64,000 nt of DNA from JARFQW01 sp963842955. GTDB taxonomy: Bacteria > Pseudomonadota > Gammaproteobacteria > Steroidobacterales > XN24. Positions 1-7,914 of the stretch are shown one piece after another. The notes beneath the pieces were generated by a model. The model was not told where the DNA came from and did not search any database. It worked only from the letters and a program-made list of their open reading frames with translations. Each line of letters opens with the position of its first letter. Position 1 is the first letter of the stretch. A program made the translations under genes and the position numbers. The stretch lies in NCBI GenBank assembly GCA_963842955.1, contig CAWJIJ010000011.1:682001-746000 (forward strand), given 5' to 3'.

Positions 1-2
1 TG

Positions 3-317
3 CTGGGAATCTTCGACAAGCGGGCGAACAGCAGCGGAGCCATCGCCGGCATGCTGGCGGGTATTATCAGCACCCTGCTCTATATCTTCTGGTTCAAGGG
101 CTGGTTCTTCGTTCCTGGCACGGCCATGGCAGCCAATACGCCGGACAATTGGTTCCTGGGAATCTCCCCGGAGGCCTTCGGTGCGGTCGGCGCGATGATC
201 AACTTCGCGGTCGCCTACATCGTGTCCCGCGCCACGGCGCCACCGCCAGAGCACATCCAGCACCTCGTCGAGGACATCCGTGTCCCGCGGGGAGCCGGAG
301 ACAGCGTCGCCCACTAG
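3..317 (+). CDS. Sodium:solute symporter, C-terminal fragment (cut by window edge)
   Basis: Only the last 104 or so residues are present, and the frame is open to the left edge. The fragment has two hydrophobic segments, one around GMLAGIISTLLYIFWF and one around FGAVGAMINFAVAYIVSR. They are followed by a short charged tail ending PPPEHIQHLVEDIRVPRG. This pattern fits the C-terminus of acetate/cation-type sodium:solute symporters (SSS family) of Proteobacteria, where the tail after the last helix often carries PPPE..Q.LVE..R.P. The substrate cannot be told from this piece. A strong hairpin follows at 343-372, so this is probably the last gene of its transcript. Confidence 0.75.
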   Translation: MGIFDKRANSSGAIAGMLAGIISTLLYIFWFKGWFFVPGTAMAANTPDNWFLGISPEAFGAVGAMINFAVAYIVSRATAPPPEHIQHLVEDIRVPRGAGDSVAH

Positions 318-342
318 GGCAACGCGGACGCTCGACAACTCT

Positions 343-372
343 GGGCCACCCTCACGGGTGGCCCTTTTTTTT
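343..372 (+). terminator. Rho-independent terminator
   Basis: GGGCCACCC and GGGTGGCCC form a perfect 9-bp stem with a TCAC loop, followed directly by eight T residues. It lies 25 bases after the symporter stop codon. Confidence 0.92.
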
Positions 373-571
373 CCGCTCCGGGAGCCATCCCGATGCCGGG
401 CGGCTTGCAGCACCTCCCGGGCCTTGCCTATGCTTTGGTCCGCCCGTTCCGGCACCTTTGCCAGCCGTCAGGCAACCTGCTGCGCGGCCAAGGGTGCTCA
501 CCGAAACGGGCAAGGCGCGGCTATTCCGAACTCTGCCCCAGGCGACCAGGATCCGGCAGGAGACACGAACG

Positions 572-1271
572 ATGACAGGCAAAGCCTTCGCCGGTTTCCC
601 GGGCGGCGCGATGAAGTTCCTAGCGGAGCTGGCCCGCAACAACGAGCGGGCCTGGTTCGCGCGAGCACAAGCAGCGCTACGAGGAACTCGTCCGCGAACC
701 GGCGCTGGATTTCATCCAGGCCATGGGCCAGCCCATAGCGGATATAGCACCCCGGTTCGTGGCCGTGCCGAAGAAGACCGGTGGCTCGCTCATGCGCCCC
801 TACCGCGATACGCGTTTTTCAAAGGACAAGACGCCCTACAAGACCAACGTGGGGATCCAGTTCCGCCACGAGTTCGCGAAGGACGTTCATGCCCCGGGAT
901 TCTACGTGCACATCCACCCCGAGGAGGTGTTTCTGGCGGTCGGGAGCTGGCGCCCCGCTCCGGAGGCCCTGCGCGCCATCCGCGAACGGATTGCGGAAGC
1001 ACCCGACGGCTGGGCAACGGCATGGGACAACGCCGGTTTCCGTCGCCGTTTCGAGCCGGCCGGAGAATCGCTCAAGCGCGCGCCGCGAGGATTTGACCGG
1101 GACCATCCGCTGGCCTGCGATCTCAAGCGCAAGGACTTCGTGGCCGTTCGCAACCTGGACCCGGCCATTGTCGCCACGCCCCGCCTGCAGCGGGAGGCGG
1201 CCGCCTCGTTCGCGGCGGCAGTCCCCCTGATGCAGTTCCTGTGCGGGGCTACCGGGGCACCCTGGGACTAG
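572..1271 (+). pseudogene. DUF2461 (TIGR02453) family protein, broken by a one-base frameshift
   Basis: The gene starts at the ATG at 572, with an AGGAGA-type ribosome binding site just upstream. It encodes GKAFAGFPGGAMKFLAEL and then NNERAWFA, a typical DUF2461 N-terminus. The rest of the family signature (EHKQRYEELVREPALDF, then RPYRDTRFSKDKTPYKTN and GFYVHIHPEE) lies in the next frame. Dropping one base in the tggttcgcgcgag stretch at about 658-663 joins the two halves into one protein of about 232 residues, close to the family's usual length. The function of DUF2461 is unknown. Either the gene is inactivated or the base is a sequencing error. The downstream half alone (from 723) would lack the N-terminal helix. 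Confidence 0.8.
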
Positions 1272-1316
1272 AAGGCCGCGGGCAGTTCGGGGCCGGTGCC
1301 CGGCGCACCCCTGGGA

Positions 1317-1775
1317 TCAATACTCGGACTTTGTCTTCGGGCCGCTCTGGTGGTGCTCCATCCGACGGGCCCGATGCCGTTCGCGCATCGTATCCAGCTT
1401 CGTCATCTGCTCGTCGGTGAGCACCTCGGAGAGCTTGGAATGGGTGTCGTCGCGGATGATCCGCATGCGCTCCATCCGCTGGGCCTTGCTCGCGTCGGAG
1501 CCGACTTCGGTCATGGCCGCCTCCCGCTGCCGACGGGCCTCGTTCATGATCTCGTCCACTTCGACGCGCTGCTCGTCGGTGAGCTCCAGCGCTTCGGCAA
1601 ACCGGTCGGGATCCGGCCCGCCCGGATGGCCCTGCATGCCGTGCTTGCCCCCGCCATGGTGGTCGGCAAACGCCGGTGTCAGAGCAATCCCGGCGGCTGC
1701 TACGAGCATCGCGGCGAACCGCAGAATGGCCGACCGTCGACGACGGTGTATCGAAGTCCGGTTGTTTCGTGTCAT
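1317..1775 (-). CDS. Spy/CpxP-like periplasmic protein
   Basis: The product is about 152 residues. The start chosen at 1775 (MTRNNRTS) has GGAG six bases upstream; a longer reading to 1832 adds a tail with no signal function. Residues 18-37 form a signal peptide ending TPAFA-DHH. The mature part starts with a His/Gly-rich stretch (DHHGGGKHGMQGH) and then two ELTDEQ/VLTDEQ helices separated by Arg/Glu-rich helices. This is the LTxxQ repeat arrangement of the Spy/CpxP/CnxR group. Such proteins are periplasmic chaperones or metal-stress sensors; the His-rich start would suit metal binding. It stands alone, and no cpxAR-type regulator is adjacent. Confidence 0.7.
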   Translation of the reverse strand: MTRNNRTSIHRRRRSAILRFAAMLVAAAGIALTPAFADHHGGGKHGMQGHPGGPDPDRFAEALELTDEQRVEVDEIMNEARRQREAAMTEVGSDASKAQRMERMRIIRDDTHSKLSEVLTDEQMTKLDTMRERHRARRMEHHQSGPKTKSEY

Positions 1776-2029
1776 TTGGATCTCCAGGTTGCTGTTGATT
1801 ACTGCGTTCGCCAAAGAATAGCGCGTTTCCACCCGCCCGCTCCGCAGCGTGACCCGTTGGTGGCAAATGCTGAGTCAAGCAGGGCCAGGGTAGCGTCAAG
1901 ACGGTTCAAGAAGTGTTGGGGAAGGATGTCATGAAGGTCCGGAGCGCCAGACTCACCAGCCCATGTGCAACAAGAATACGCCACGCCGCGTCCCGGATTC
2001 TGGTGGTCGATGGCGGCTCCGCCGGGCCT
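1776..2029. other. Intergenic region, no gene seen
   Basis: About 250 bases lie between the start of the Spy-like gene and the end of mltF, both on the minus strand. It probably holds the promoter of the Spy-like gene. I see no convincing ORF, RNA or strong terminator in it. Confidence 0.4.
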
Positions 2030-3563
2030 TTAGTCGCCGGACTCTGCGAACTGCCGGCGGGCCTCCGCGCGCAACTGCGCCCGCTCGAAGGCCAACCGGT
2101 AGGCGAGGTAATAGGAGACGACGTTGCGGACGTAGGTAACGGTTTCCCGGCCAATCCGCTGCGCGGCGATCAGTTCGACATTATCGAACCAGCGGTCCGG
2201 GTCCAGGCCCGCCTCGCTGGCCGCCGAGCGCAGACCCCGCCACCCGCGCTGGACCGGCATTGTAGGCGGCCAGCCCCAGCAGCCACTGGTCCATGGCCCC
2301 GATGTGCTCGTCACCGAAATAACGGTCCATCAGGAATCGCATGTATTTCGTACCGGCATGGATGTTGCCGTCCAGCGTGCTGACGTCGCTAATCCCGACG
2401 TTCTTGTCCCGGGCCGTGGACGGCTTGATCTGCATCACGCCGACCGCTCCGGAACGACTTCGCCGCGTCTGGTCCAGACCGGATTCCTGGAAACCCTGCG
2501 CCGCCAGCATCAGCCAGTGGATGTCGTATTGCCGGCCATACTTTCGAAACAGGCCGGCCTCCCTGGAAAGCAGTTGGCGCGCCTCGTCATCGAGTGCGTC
2601 CATCACGAGTTGCCGATTGCCCATGTAGCGCTCGACGAGGACATTGCCTATCAGCGTGCCGACCTTGTGCCCGGCAACGAAGTGGTTCACTTCCGCAGCG
2701 AGCTTCGGACTGTTCTTTCGGAACGCCCAGGCAATGTCGGCGTCATCGCGGACGAACACCTCCGGGTGGGGCGTTATCCCGGGCATGGCAGACTCGAAAA
2801 ACCCGGCCTTGTGGCTGTCCACAATGGTGGCCTCAGCCAGGCCGGCCGCGACCAGTCCGAGAATATCTTCGTCCTCCAGCACCTCGTAAGCCGGCAGGAT
2901 CTCCACGGGCTCCAGGCCACGGGTGGAGAACTCCGCGTTGACCCGCTGAAGGCTCTCGAAGTAGCTGCTCGACTCCCGCACAAGCACCGACCGCCCAGCC
3001 AGGTCCTCGAGGACACTCACCGGTGCAGCCGACGGCCCGGTCACGACGATTTCGTGCACGTCACCCGTGAACGGCACCGAGAAATCCACCTGGCCGGAGC
3101 GTTCGTCGGTGACGGTCAGGTTGCTGGTGGCCAGGTCAATATGCCCATCCACGAGCCACGGCAGTATTCGATCCCGGCGAACGGGAACAAGCACGACATG
3201 GATCTGCTCGGCTGCTTTCTTCAGGCCCAGGCGCTTGTTCAGACTGGCTTCGAACTGGCGCAGTAATTCATAGGTCACACCCCGGGGTCGGCCCTGGTCG
3301 AAATACAGGAAAAAGCTGCTGTGGACCACGCCCACCCGGATCCGCCGCCGTTCCCGCATGCCGTCCAGGTCGCCGGTCCACGGTTCCAGCACCGGGGCCA
3401 GTTCCTCGGGAATTTCAACCTCGGGAAGCCCCGGAATGACGGGCGCCTCCGGCGCCGGCTGCGCAGTTTCTGTGTCCCGGGGTTCCGGGCCGGACCGGCC
3501 GCAGCCGGCAAGCGCCAGCGCGGCGGACGCTACGACAAGGACCAGGCCTCGAAACCCGCTCAT
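2030..3563 (-). CDS. mltF: MltF-like membrane-bound lytic murein transglycosylase, C-terminus frameshifted
   Basis: The start at 3563 gives MSGFRGLVLVVASAALALAGC, a lipoprotein signal with lipobox LAGC. Residues about 70-290 form a periplasmic binding-protein type 3 domain (RIRVGVVHSSFFLYFD, IDLATSNLTVT). Residues about 340-450 form an SLT domain: GFQESGLDQ with the catalytic Glu, GAVGVMQIKP and AAYNAGPARV. This two-domain order is that of MltF, which cleaves peptidoglycan glycan strands. After AAYNAGPARVA the frame is lost. The expected tail (GLRSAASEAGLDPDRWFDNV to QFAESGD, stop at 2030) lies in the next frame. Removing one G from the GGGG run at 2235-2238 restores it. As written, translation runs in the wrong frame to 2181. 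The enzyme core is intact. Confidence 0.85.
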
Positions 3564-3717
3564 CGGCTTTGCCAAGCGTCTCTCCCCGAGTGTCCCGATA
3601 CATGGAAGGCAGACCCTATGATACGGGTCCGGCCGGCACGCCATTGCCGCATTGCCGCAAGGGAGCGACAATAGTGGCCTGCCCGCACAAGGACGATTCG
3701 TGCCCTCCTCCAACGAT

Positions 3718-4254
3718 ATGGCTCAGCCTGCCCGGGTTCCGTCCCGCTACCGCCTCCAGCACCGGGTTACGGCATTCATGCTCGCCCTTATCGGCCGCCT
3801 GCTGGCGGCGACCAGCGAAGTGGATCCGGTAGTCCGTCGGGAAGTCTCCGCAATGCCCGCCGGCCAGACATTCATCCTGGGCGTTCGTCCGGCCGGACCG
3901 GCACTCATCATCACCGAGCATGAAGGCCGGCTGCGTCCGGTTTCCGCCGTGCCCCAGGGCGCGCCGTTGGCCGCATTCGAGTTCAAGCATATCGAACATG
4001 CGTTCCTGGCCATGACCTTCCAGGAAAGCACGCCCCAGTCCTTCGCCAACGACCGCATGGTCTTCGAGGGCGACATTGCGATGGCGATGAAGTTCGTGCG
4101 CTGTCTCACTCGCATGGAAACCCTGATCCTCCCGAAGGTCGTCGCCCGGCTGGCCGTCAAAACCTATCCGGCAGGTCTACGCGTCGGCGACAAGCTGGCG
4201 ACCGGTTCGCGAATCTATCTTCGTCTTCTTCGCAATCTCTTCACCCTGAGCTGA
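3718..4254 (+). CDS. SCP2-like (sterol carrier type) small protein
   Basis: The ATG at 3718 gives 178 residues; a TTG at 3652 would add 22 unremarkable residues. I see no signal peptide. The middle (GQTFILGVRPAGPALIITEH, LAAFEFKHIEHAFLAMTFQE, FANDRMVFEGDIAMAMKFVR) has the strand-helix pattern of SCP2 lipid-binding domains, including the typical A.NDR...EGD.A.A element. The assignment is by pattern only. It ends six bases before the iron-containing alcohol dehydrogenase and is almost certainly cotranscribed with it. A role in presenting a hydrophobic alcohol or aldehyde substrate is my inference. Confidence 0.6.
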   Translation: MAQPARVPSRYRLQHRVTAFMLALIGRLLAATSEVDPVVRREVSAMPAGQTFILGVRPAGPALIITEHEGRLRPVSAVPQGAPLAAFEFKHIEHAFLAMTFQESTPQSFANDRMVFEGDIAMAMKFVRCLTRMETLILPKVVARLAVKTYPAGLRVGDKLATGSRIYLRLLRNLFTLS

Positions 4255-4260
4255 GCGACC

Positions 4261-5445
4261 ATGTCCAAGCCCTACTATGAATTTTTCTCGCCGGTAAAAA
4301 TCCTCGCCGGCCACCGCGCCCTCGAGCACCTGGGAAACGAACTCGCCACCCACGGCGTCGAGGCGCCGCTGGTCGTGACGGACCGGGGTGTCCGGGACGC
4401 CGGTCTCACCGACCAGGTTACTGCGGCGCTGGCCGCCTCGGGTATCGAAACGCGCGCGATCCACGACGACGTTCCCCAGGACTCTTCGACCCGGACCGTC
4501 GCGGACATCGCGGAGCTGTACCGGTCCTGCGGCGCAGACTGCCTCATCGCGGTGGGCGGCGGTTCGGTGATCGACACCGCCAAGGGCGTGAACATCCTGG
4601 TGTCCGAAGGGGGCAACGATTTCAAGGCCTATTCGGGCGACGGCGTGGTGAAGCGGCCGCTGAAGCCGTTCTTCGTCATCCCGACCACGGCGGGCACGGG
4701 CTCGGAGGTCACCAGCGTCACTGTCATCAAGTGTTCTGACACCGGTGTAAAGCTGCCCTCCCGCTCCCAGTTCCTGCTCCCGGATGCCGCCATTCTCGAT
4801 CCGCGGATCACCCAGGGCCTGCCCAAGTCCATCACGGCCGCCACCGCCATGGACGCGCTGACCCACGCAACCGAGGCCTACCTTTGCCTCGGCAAGAACC
4901 CGATCAGCGACGCGTACGCGACCGCCGCAATCCGTAAGATCAGCGCGAACCTGGCCGGCGTGCTGGAGGACCCGTCTTCGCTGGACGGCCGGCTGGAACT
5001 GGCCCAGGCCGCGACAATGGCGGGCATCGCGTTTTCCAACTCCATGGTTGGCGTGGTCCATGCGCTTGGCCACTGCGTCGGGGCGCGCTGCGGTCTCCCG
5101 CACGGGGTTTGCATGGGCGTGCTGCTGCCGTTTGCCCAGGCCCACAATCTCGAGGCCCGGCGTGCTGAAATCGGCGAACTGCTGCTGCCGCTTACGGACG
5201 CGGATACCTTCGCGGCCACGCCGGCAGCCACCCGCGCCGAGGCGGCCATTGCCCGAATCCAGGACCTCAAGGCCCGGGCCCATGAGCTGGCTGGCTTCCC
5301 CCGATCCCTCTCGGAAACCGGCAAGGTCAAGCGCGAAGACCTGCCGCACATCGCCGACAATGCCATCGACGACGGCGCACTGTTGATGAACCCCGTCGAG
5401 GTGACCCGCGACGAAGCGCTGGCGATACTCGAAGCCGCCTACTGA
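4261..5445 (+). CDS. Iron-containing alcohol dehydrogenase
   Basis: The product is 394 residues, the normal length for group III (Fe-type) alcohol dehydrogenases. The N-terminal Rossmann-like half carries DCLIAVGGGSVIDTAKGVN, the NAD(P)-binding GGGS motif. The helical half carries TTAGTGSEVTSVTVI, the metal-region DALTHATEAY, and GVVHALGHCVGA followed by LPHGVCMGVLLP. Together these give the Asp and three His ligands expected for the metal site. It oxidises a primary or medium-chain alcohol or reduces the aldehyde; the substrate is unknown. It overlaps nothing and follows the SCP2-like gene at once. With alkB and wax ester synthase elsewhere in the window, a fatty alcohol is a reasonable guess. 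Confidence 0.9.
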   Translation: MSKPYYEFFSPVKILAGHRALEHLGNELATHGVEAPLVVTDRGVRDAGLTDQVTAALAASGIETRAIHDDVPQDSSTRTVADIAELYRSCGADCLIAVGGGSVIDTAKGVNILVSEGGNDFKAYSGDGVVKRPLKPFFVIPTTAGTGSEVTSVTVIKCSDTGVKLPSRSQFLLPDAAILDPRITQGLPKSITAATAMDALTHATEAYLCLGKNPISDAYATAAIRKISANLAGVLEDPSSLDGRLELAQAATMAGIAFSNSMVGVVHALGHCVGARCGLPHGVCMGVLLPFAQAHNLEARRAEIGELLLPLTDADTFAATPAATRAEAAIARIQDLKARAHELAGFPRSLSETGKVKREDLPHIADNAIDDGALLMNPVEVTRDEALAILEAAY

Positions 5446-5500
5446 CGACGATCCGCTTGCCCAGCGGCTAGACTCAGGCTTCCATGCGAGGGGGAGCTAG

Positions 5501-6793
5501 ATGCGCCGATTCCTGGATATTCTCGGCACGTGGGGCCTGGCCGCCGTGCTCGTTGCCGCGGGCCTGGTATTTGCCTGGCAGTTTGTGGATCCGGCGCCGC
5601 CCAGCAGCGTAACCCTGGCGACCGGGGATGCCGACGGCGCCTATCACGCGTACGGAAAGCGCTACCAGGCCATCCTTGCCCGCCAGGGCATTGAGGTGAA
5701 CCTGGTCGAGACTGCCGGCTCTCCGGAGAATCTCGGGCTGCTGAAGGATCCCGACTCCGGTGTCCAGCTCGGATTTCTCCAGAGCGGCCTGGCCACGCCG
5801 GAGGACGAAGGACTTTATTCGCTGGCCAGCCTTTACTACGAACCCCTTTGGCTGTTTTCCGTCGATCGAGGCGAGCCGCTGATGGTTGCTGATCTCGCCG
5901 GACAGCGCATTGCCGCCGGCGATCCGGACAGCGGCACAAGGGCTATCCTGCTACATCTCCTGTACGCCAACGAGATGGATCCCGCGACCGTGGGCCTGGT
6001 CGATGCGCAGCCCGACACGTCGATGGACCTGCTGCTCGAAGGCGAAGTGGATATCGCCGCCCTGGTCGCCGGCCCGGAGAGCCCGGCGGTCAAGGCGCTC
6101 GCAATCGGCGACGGGGTCTCGGCGCTGGGTCTGGCAAGAGCGTCGGCCTATGGGCGCCTGTACGGGTTTCTCAACACCCTCGCACTTCCCCGGGGCAGCC
6201 TCGATCTGGCCCGGGACGTGCCGGCGGAGAACGTGACCCTGCTGGCCACCACCGCCAGTCTCGCCGCCCGGGACAACCTGCACCCGGCCCTGGTGGACCT
6301 GATCCTGATGGCCGCGAGGGAGATTCACGGACCCGCCGGCATCTTCTCGAAACGCGACGAGTTTCCCTCTCCGGAGTATCTCTCGCTGCCGCTGTCGCCC
6401 GACGCCGAGCGGCATTTCGAGTACGGCACGCCGTTTCTGATGCGCCACCTGCCCTTCTGGGCGGCCACCGCGGTGGATCGACTCAAGGTCATGCTGCTGC
6501 CGTTACTGGCCCTGGCGATTCCGCTCGCGAAGATCATGCCCCCGATGCTGCGCTGGCGAACCCGGCGCCGGATCTTCCGATGGTACAAGGCCGTCCGGGC
6601 AATGGATCCGGACCTGTCGCCACCCGCGGATGCCGCGGCCGCCGAAACCGCGCTTGACGAAATCGAGCGGATCGAAGGGGAGATCGCCCGCGAGGATGTG
6701 CCCCTGTCCTACGCCGACGAGCTCTACCAGCTCCGCACGCACCTGGAACTGGTCCGCATCAAGCTCCGGAGAATCGCTGCCGGACACGCCTGA
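5501..6793 (+). CDS. TAXI-family TRAP solute-binding protein with C-terminal membrane anchor
   Basis: The product is 430 residues and starts after a GGGGGA ribosome binding site. An N-terminal membrane segment (residues 10-27) is followed by a TAXI-type binding domain: SVTLATGDADGAYHAYGKRY is the usual ATG...G.Y...G start, and LQSGLATPED and SGTRAILLHLL follow. At residues about 322-350 there is a second membrane span (LLPLLALAIPLAKIMPP). An Arg-rich and then acidic cytoplasmic tail of some 70 residues follows (RWRTRRRIFRWYK, LDEIERIEGEI). No TRAP permease gene is nearby, so this is an orphan. Two membrane anchors would hold the domain in the periplasm; a sensing role rather than uptake is possible. 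Confidence 0.85.
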   Translation: MRRFLDILGTWGLAAVLVAAGLVFAWQFVDPAPPSSVTLATGDADGAYHAYGKRYQAILARQGIEVNLVETAGSPENLGLLKDPDSGVQLGFLQSGLATPEDEGLYSLASLYYEPLWLFSVDRGEPLMVADLAGQRIAAGDPDSGTRAILLHLLYANEMDPATVGLVDAQPDTSMDLLLEGEVDIAALVAGPESPAVKALAIGDGVSALGLARASAYGRLYGFLNTLALPRGSLDLARDVPAENVTLLATTASLAARDNLHPALVDLILMAAREIHGPAGIFSKRDEFPSPEYLSLPLSPDAERHFEYGTPFLMRHLPFWAATAVDRLKVMLLPLLALAIPLAKIMPPMLRWRTRRRIFRWYKAVRAMDPDLSPPADAAAAETALDEIERIEGEIAREDVPLSYADELYQLRTHLELVRIKLRRIAAGHA

Positions 6794-6858
6794 TCGTCGC
6801 CTGGCGGACGGCCCGTCCTGGATTCCTGTGGCGCGCGGCTGCGGCGGGGGCCCGAGTG

Positions 6859-7914
6859 CTAGCGATACCGCGCGAGTATGTCCGGCAGGGCCGCCGAGCC
6901 GGGGCACAGGCTGTCCGGCTCCAGGGTGGCGAGGGGCCGCTCGACGGTCTGGTTGAGATCGTGCATTTCCTGGCTGTCGGGATCCAGGTAGAGCAGCCCC
7001 GTCAGGAACTCGCCCTGGTCCAGGTGCTGGCGGATGTACTGGAAGGCGTTGGCCCGGTTGCCGGGATCGTAGGCCTCGTCGGTCTTGCGCAGGACCAGCT
7101 CCGAACCGTCATGCAGGCGGACGTCCATGGCCTGACCCTGGTCGTAGGCCGCACGAATTTCCTCGGCCGGGGCAACAAAATCCACATGCACGGCCGGATG
7201 GTAATACTGCCGCGTGAAGGCGTAGCTCTTCGTGGAATCCTCGTGATCGTTGAACGTGACGCAGGGCGACAGCACATCGATCAGCGCAAATCCCCGATGG
7301 CGCAATCCGGCCTTCATGAGGGGAACCAGCTGTGCCTTGTCGCCGGAAAAACTCCGGGCGATGAACGTCGCACCCGCCGACAGCGCGGTGAGGACGGGAT
7401 CGATGGGCGGCTGCTGGTTGATCTCACCCCGCTTCGCCCGGGTCCCACGATCCGCCGAGGCGGAAAACTGCCCCTTGGTGAGCCCATAAACGCCATTGTT
7501 CTCGATCAGGTAAAGCAGGTCCAGGTTGCGGCGCATGGCGTGGCAGAACTGGCCCATGCCGATGGACAGAGAATCCCCGTCTCCGGAGATGCCGATGCAG
7601 TGCAGGTCGCGGTTGGCCGCCGCCGCGCCGGTCGCCACCGACGGCATGCGGCCATGCACGGAGTTCAGACCGTGAGCCCCGGAAACGAAATAGGCCGGGG
7701 TCTTCGAAGAGCAGCCGATGCCGGACAGCTTGGCAACCCGCTCGGGGGGGATCGCGAGCTCCCAGCAGGCCTGGACCAGCGCCGCGGTCACCGAGTCATG
7801 GCCGCAGCCCGCGCACAGGGTCGACATGCCGCCCTCGTAGTCGCGGCGGGTCAGACCCAGCGCGTTTTTCTTCAGACCCGGATGGTCGATCCGCGGCTTG
7901 GAAATGTAGCTCAT
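6859..7914 (-). CDS. korB: 2-oxoacid:ferredoxin oxidoreductase, beta subunit
   Basis: The product is 351 residues, starting MSYISKPRI at 7914, where its ATG overlaps the alpha-subunit stop by four bases. It has the thiamine-diphosphate subunit signature: CAGCGHDSV near the N-terminus, GIGCSSKTPAYF, GLNSVHGRMPSVATG, GDGDSLSIGMGQF, and the GDG...N-type metal/ThDP motif ending LIENNGVYGLTKGQ. This subunit decarboxylates the 2-oxoacid and passes electrons to the iron-sulfur centre. Its length and the LTKGQ.S pattern fit the 2-oxoglutarate/2-oxoacid type. It is the last gene of a three-gene operon with the alpha subunit and a flavoprotein-ferredoxin reductase. The substrate is inferred from the family. 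Confidence 0.9.
   Translation of the reverse strand: MSYISKPRIDHPGLKKNALGLTRRDYEGGMSTLCAGCGHDSVTAALVQACWELAIPPERVAKLSGIGCSSKTPAYFVSGAHGLNSVHGRMPSVATGAAAANRDLHCIGISGDGDSLSIGMGQFCHAMRRNLDLLYLIENNGVYGLTKGQFSASADRGTRAKRGEINQQPPIDPVLTALSAGATFIARSFSGDKAQLVPLMKAGLRHRGFALIDVLSPCVTFNDHEDSTKSYAFTRQYYHPAVHVDFVAPAEEIRAAYDQGQAMDVRLHDGSELVLRKTDEAYDPGNRANAFQYIRQHLDQGEFLTGLLYLDPDSQEMHDLNQTVERPLATLEPDSLCPGSAALPDILARYR

Noticed and set aside
4177..5349. Minus-strand frame of 390 codons
   Set aside because: Opposite the iron alcohol dehydrogenase; Arg/Gly-rich, no motif.
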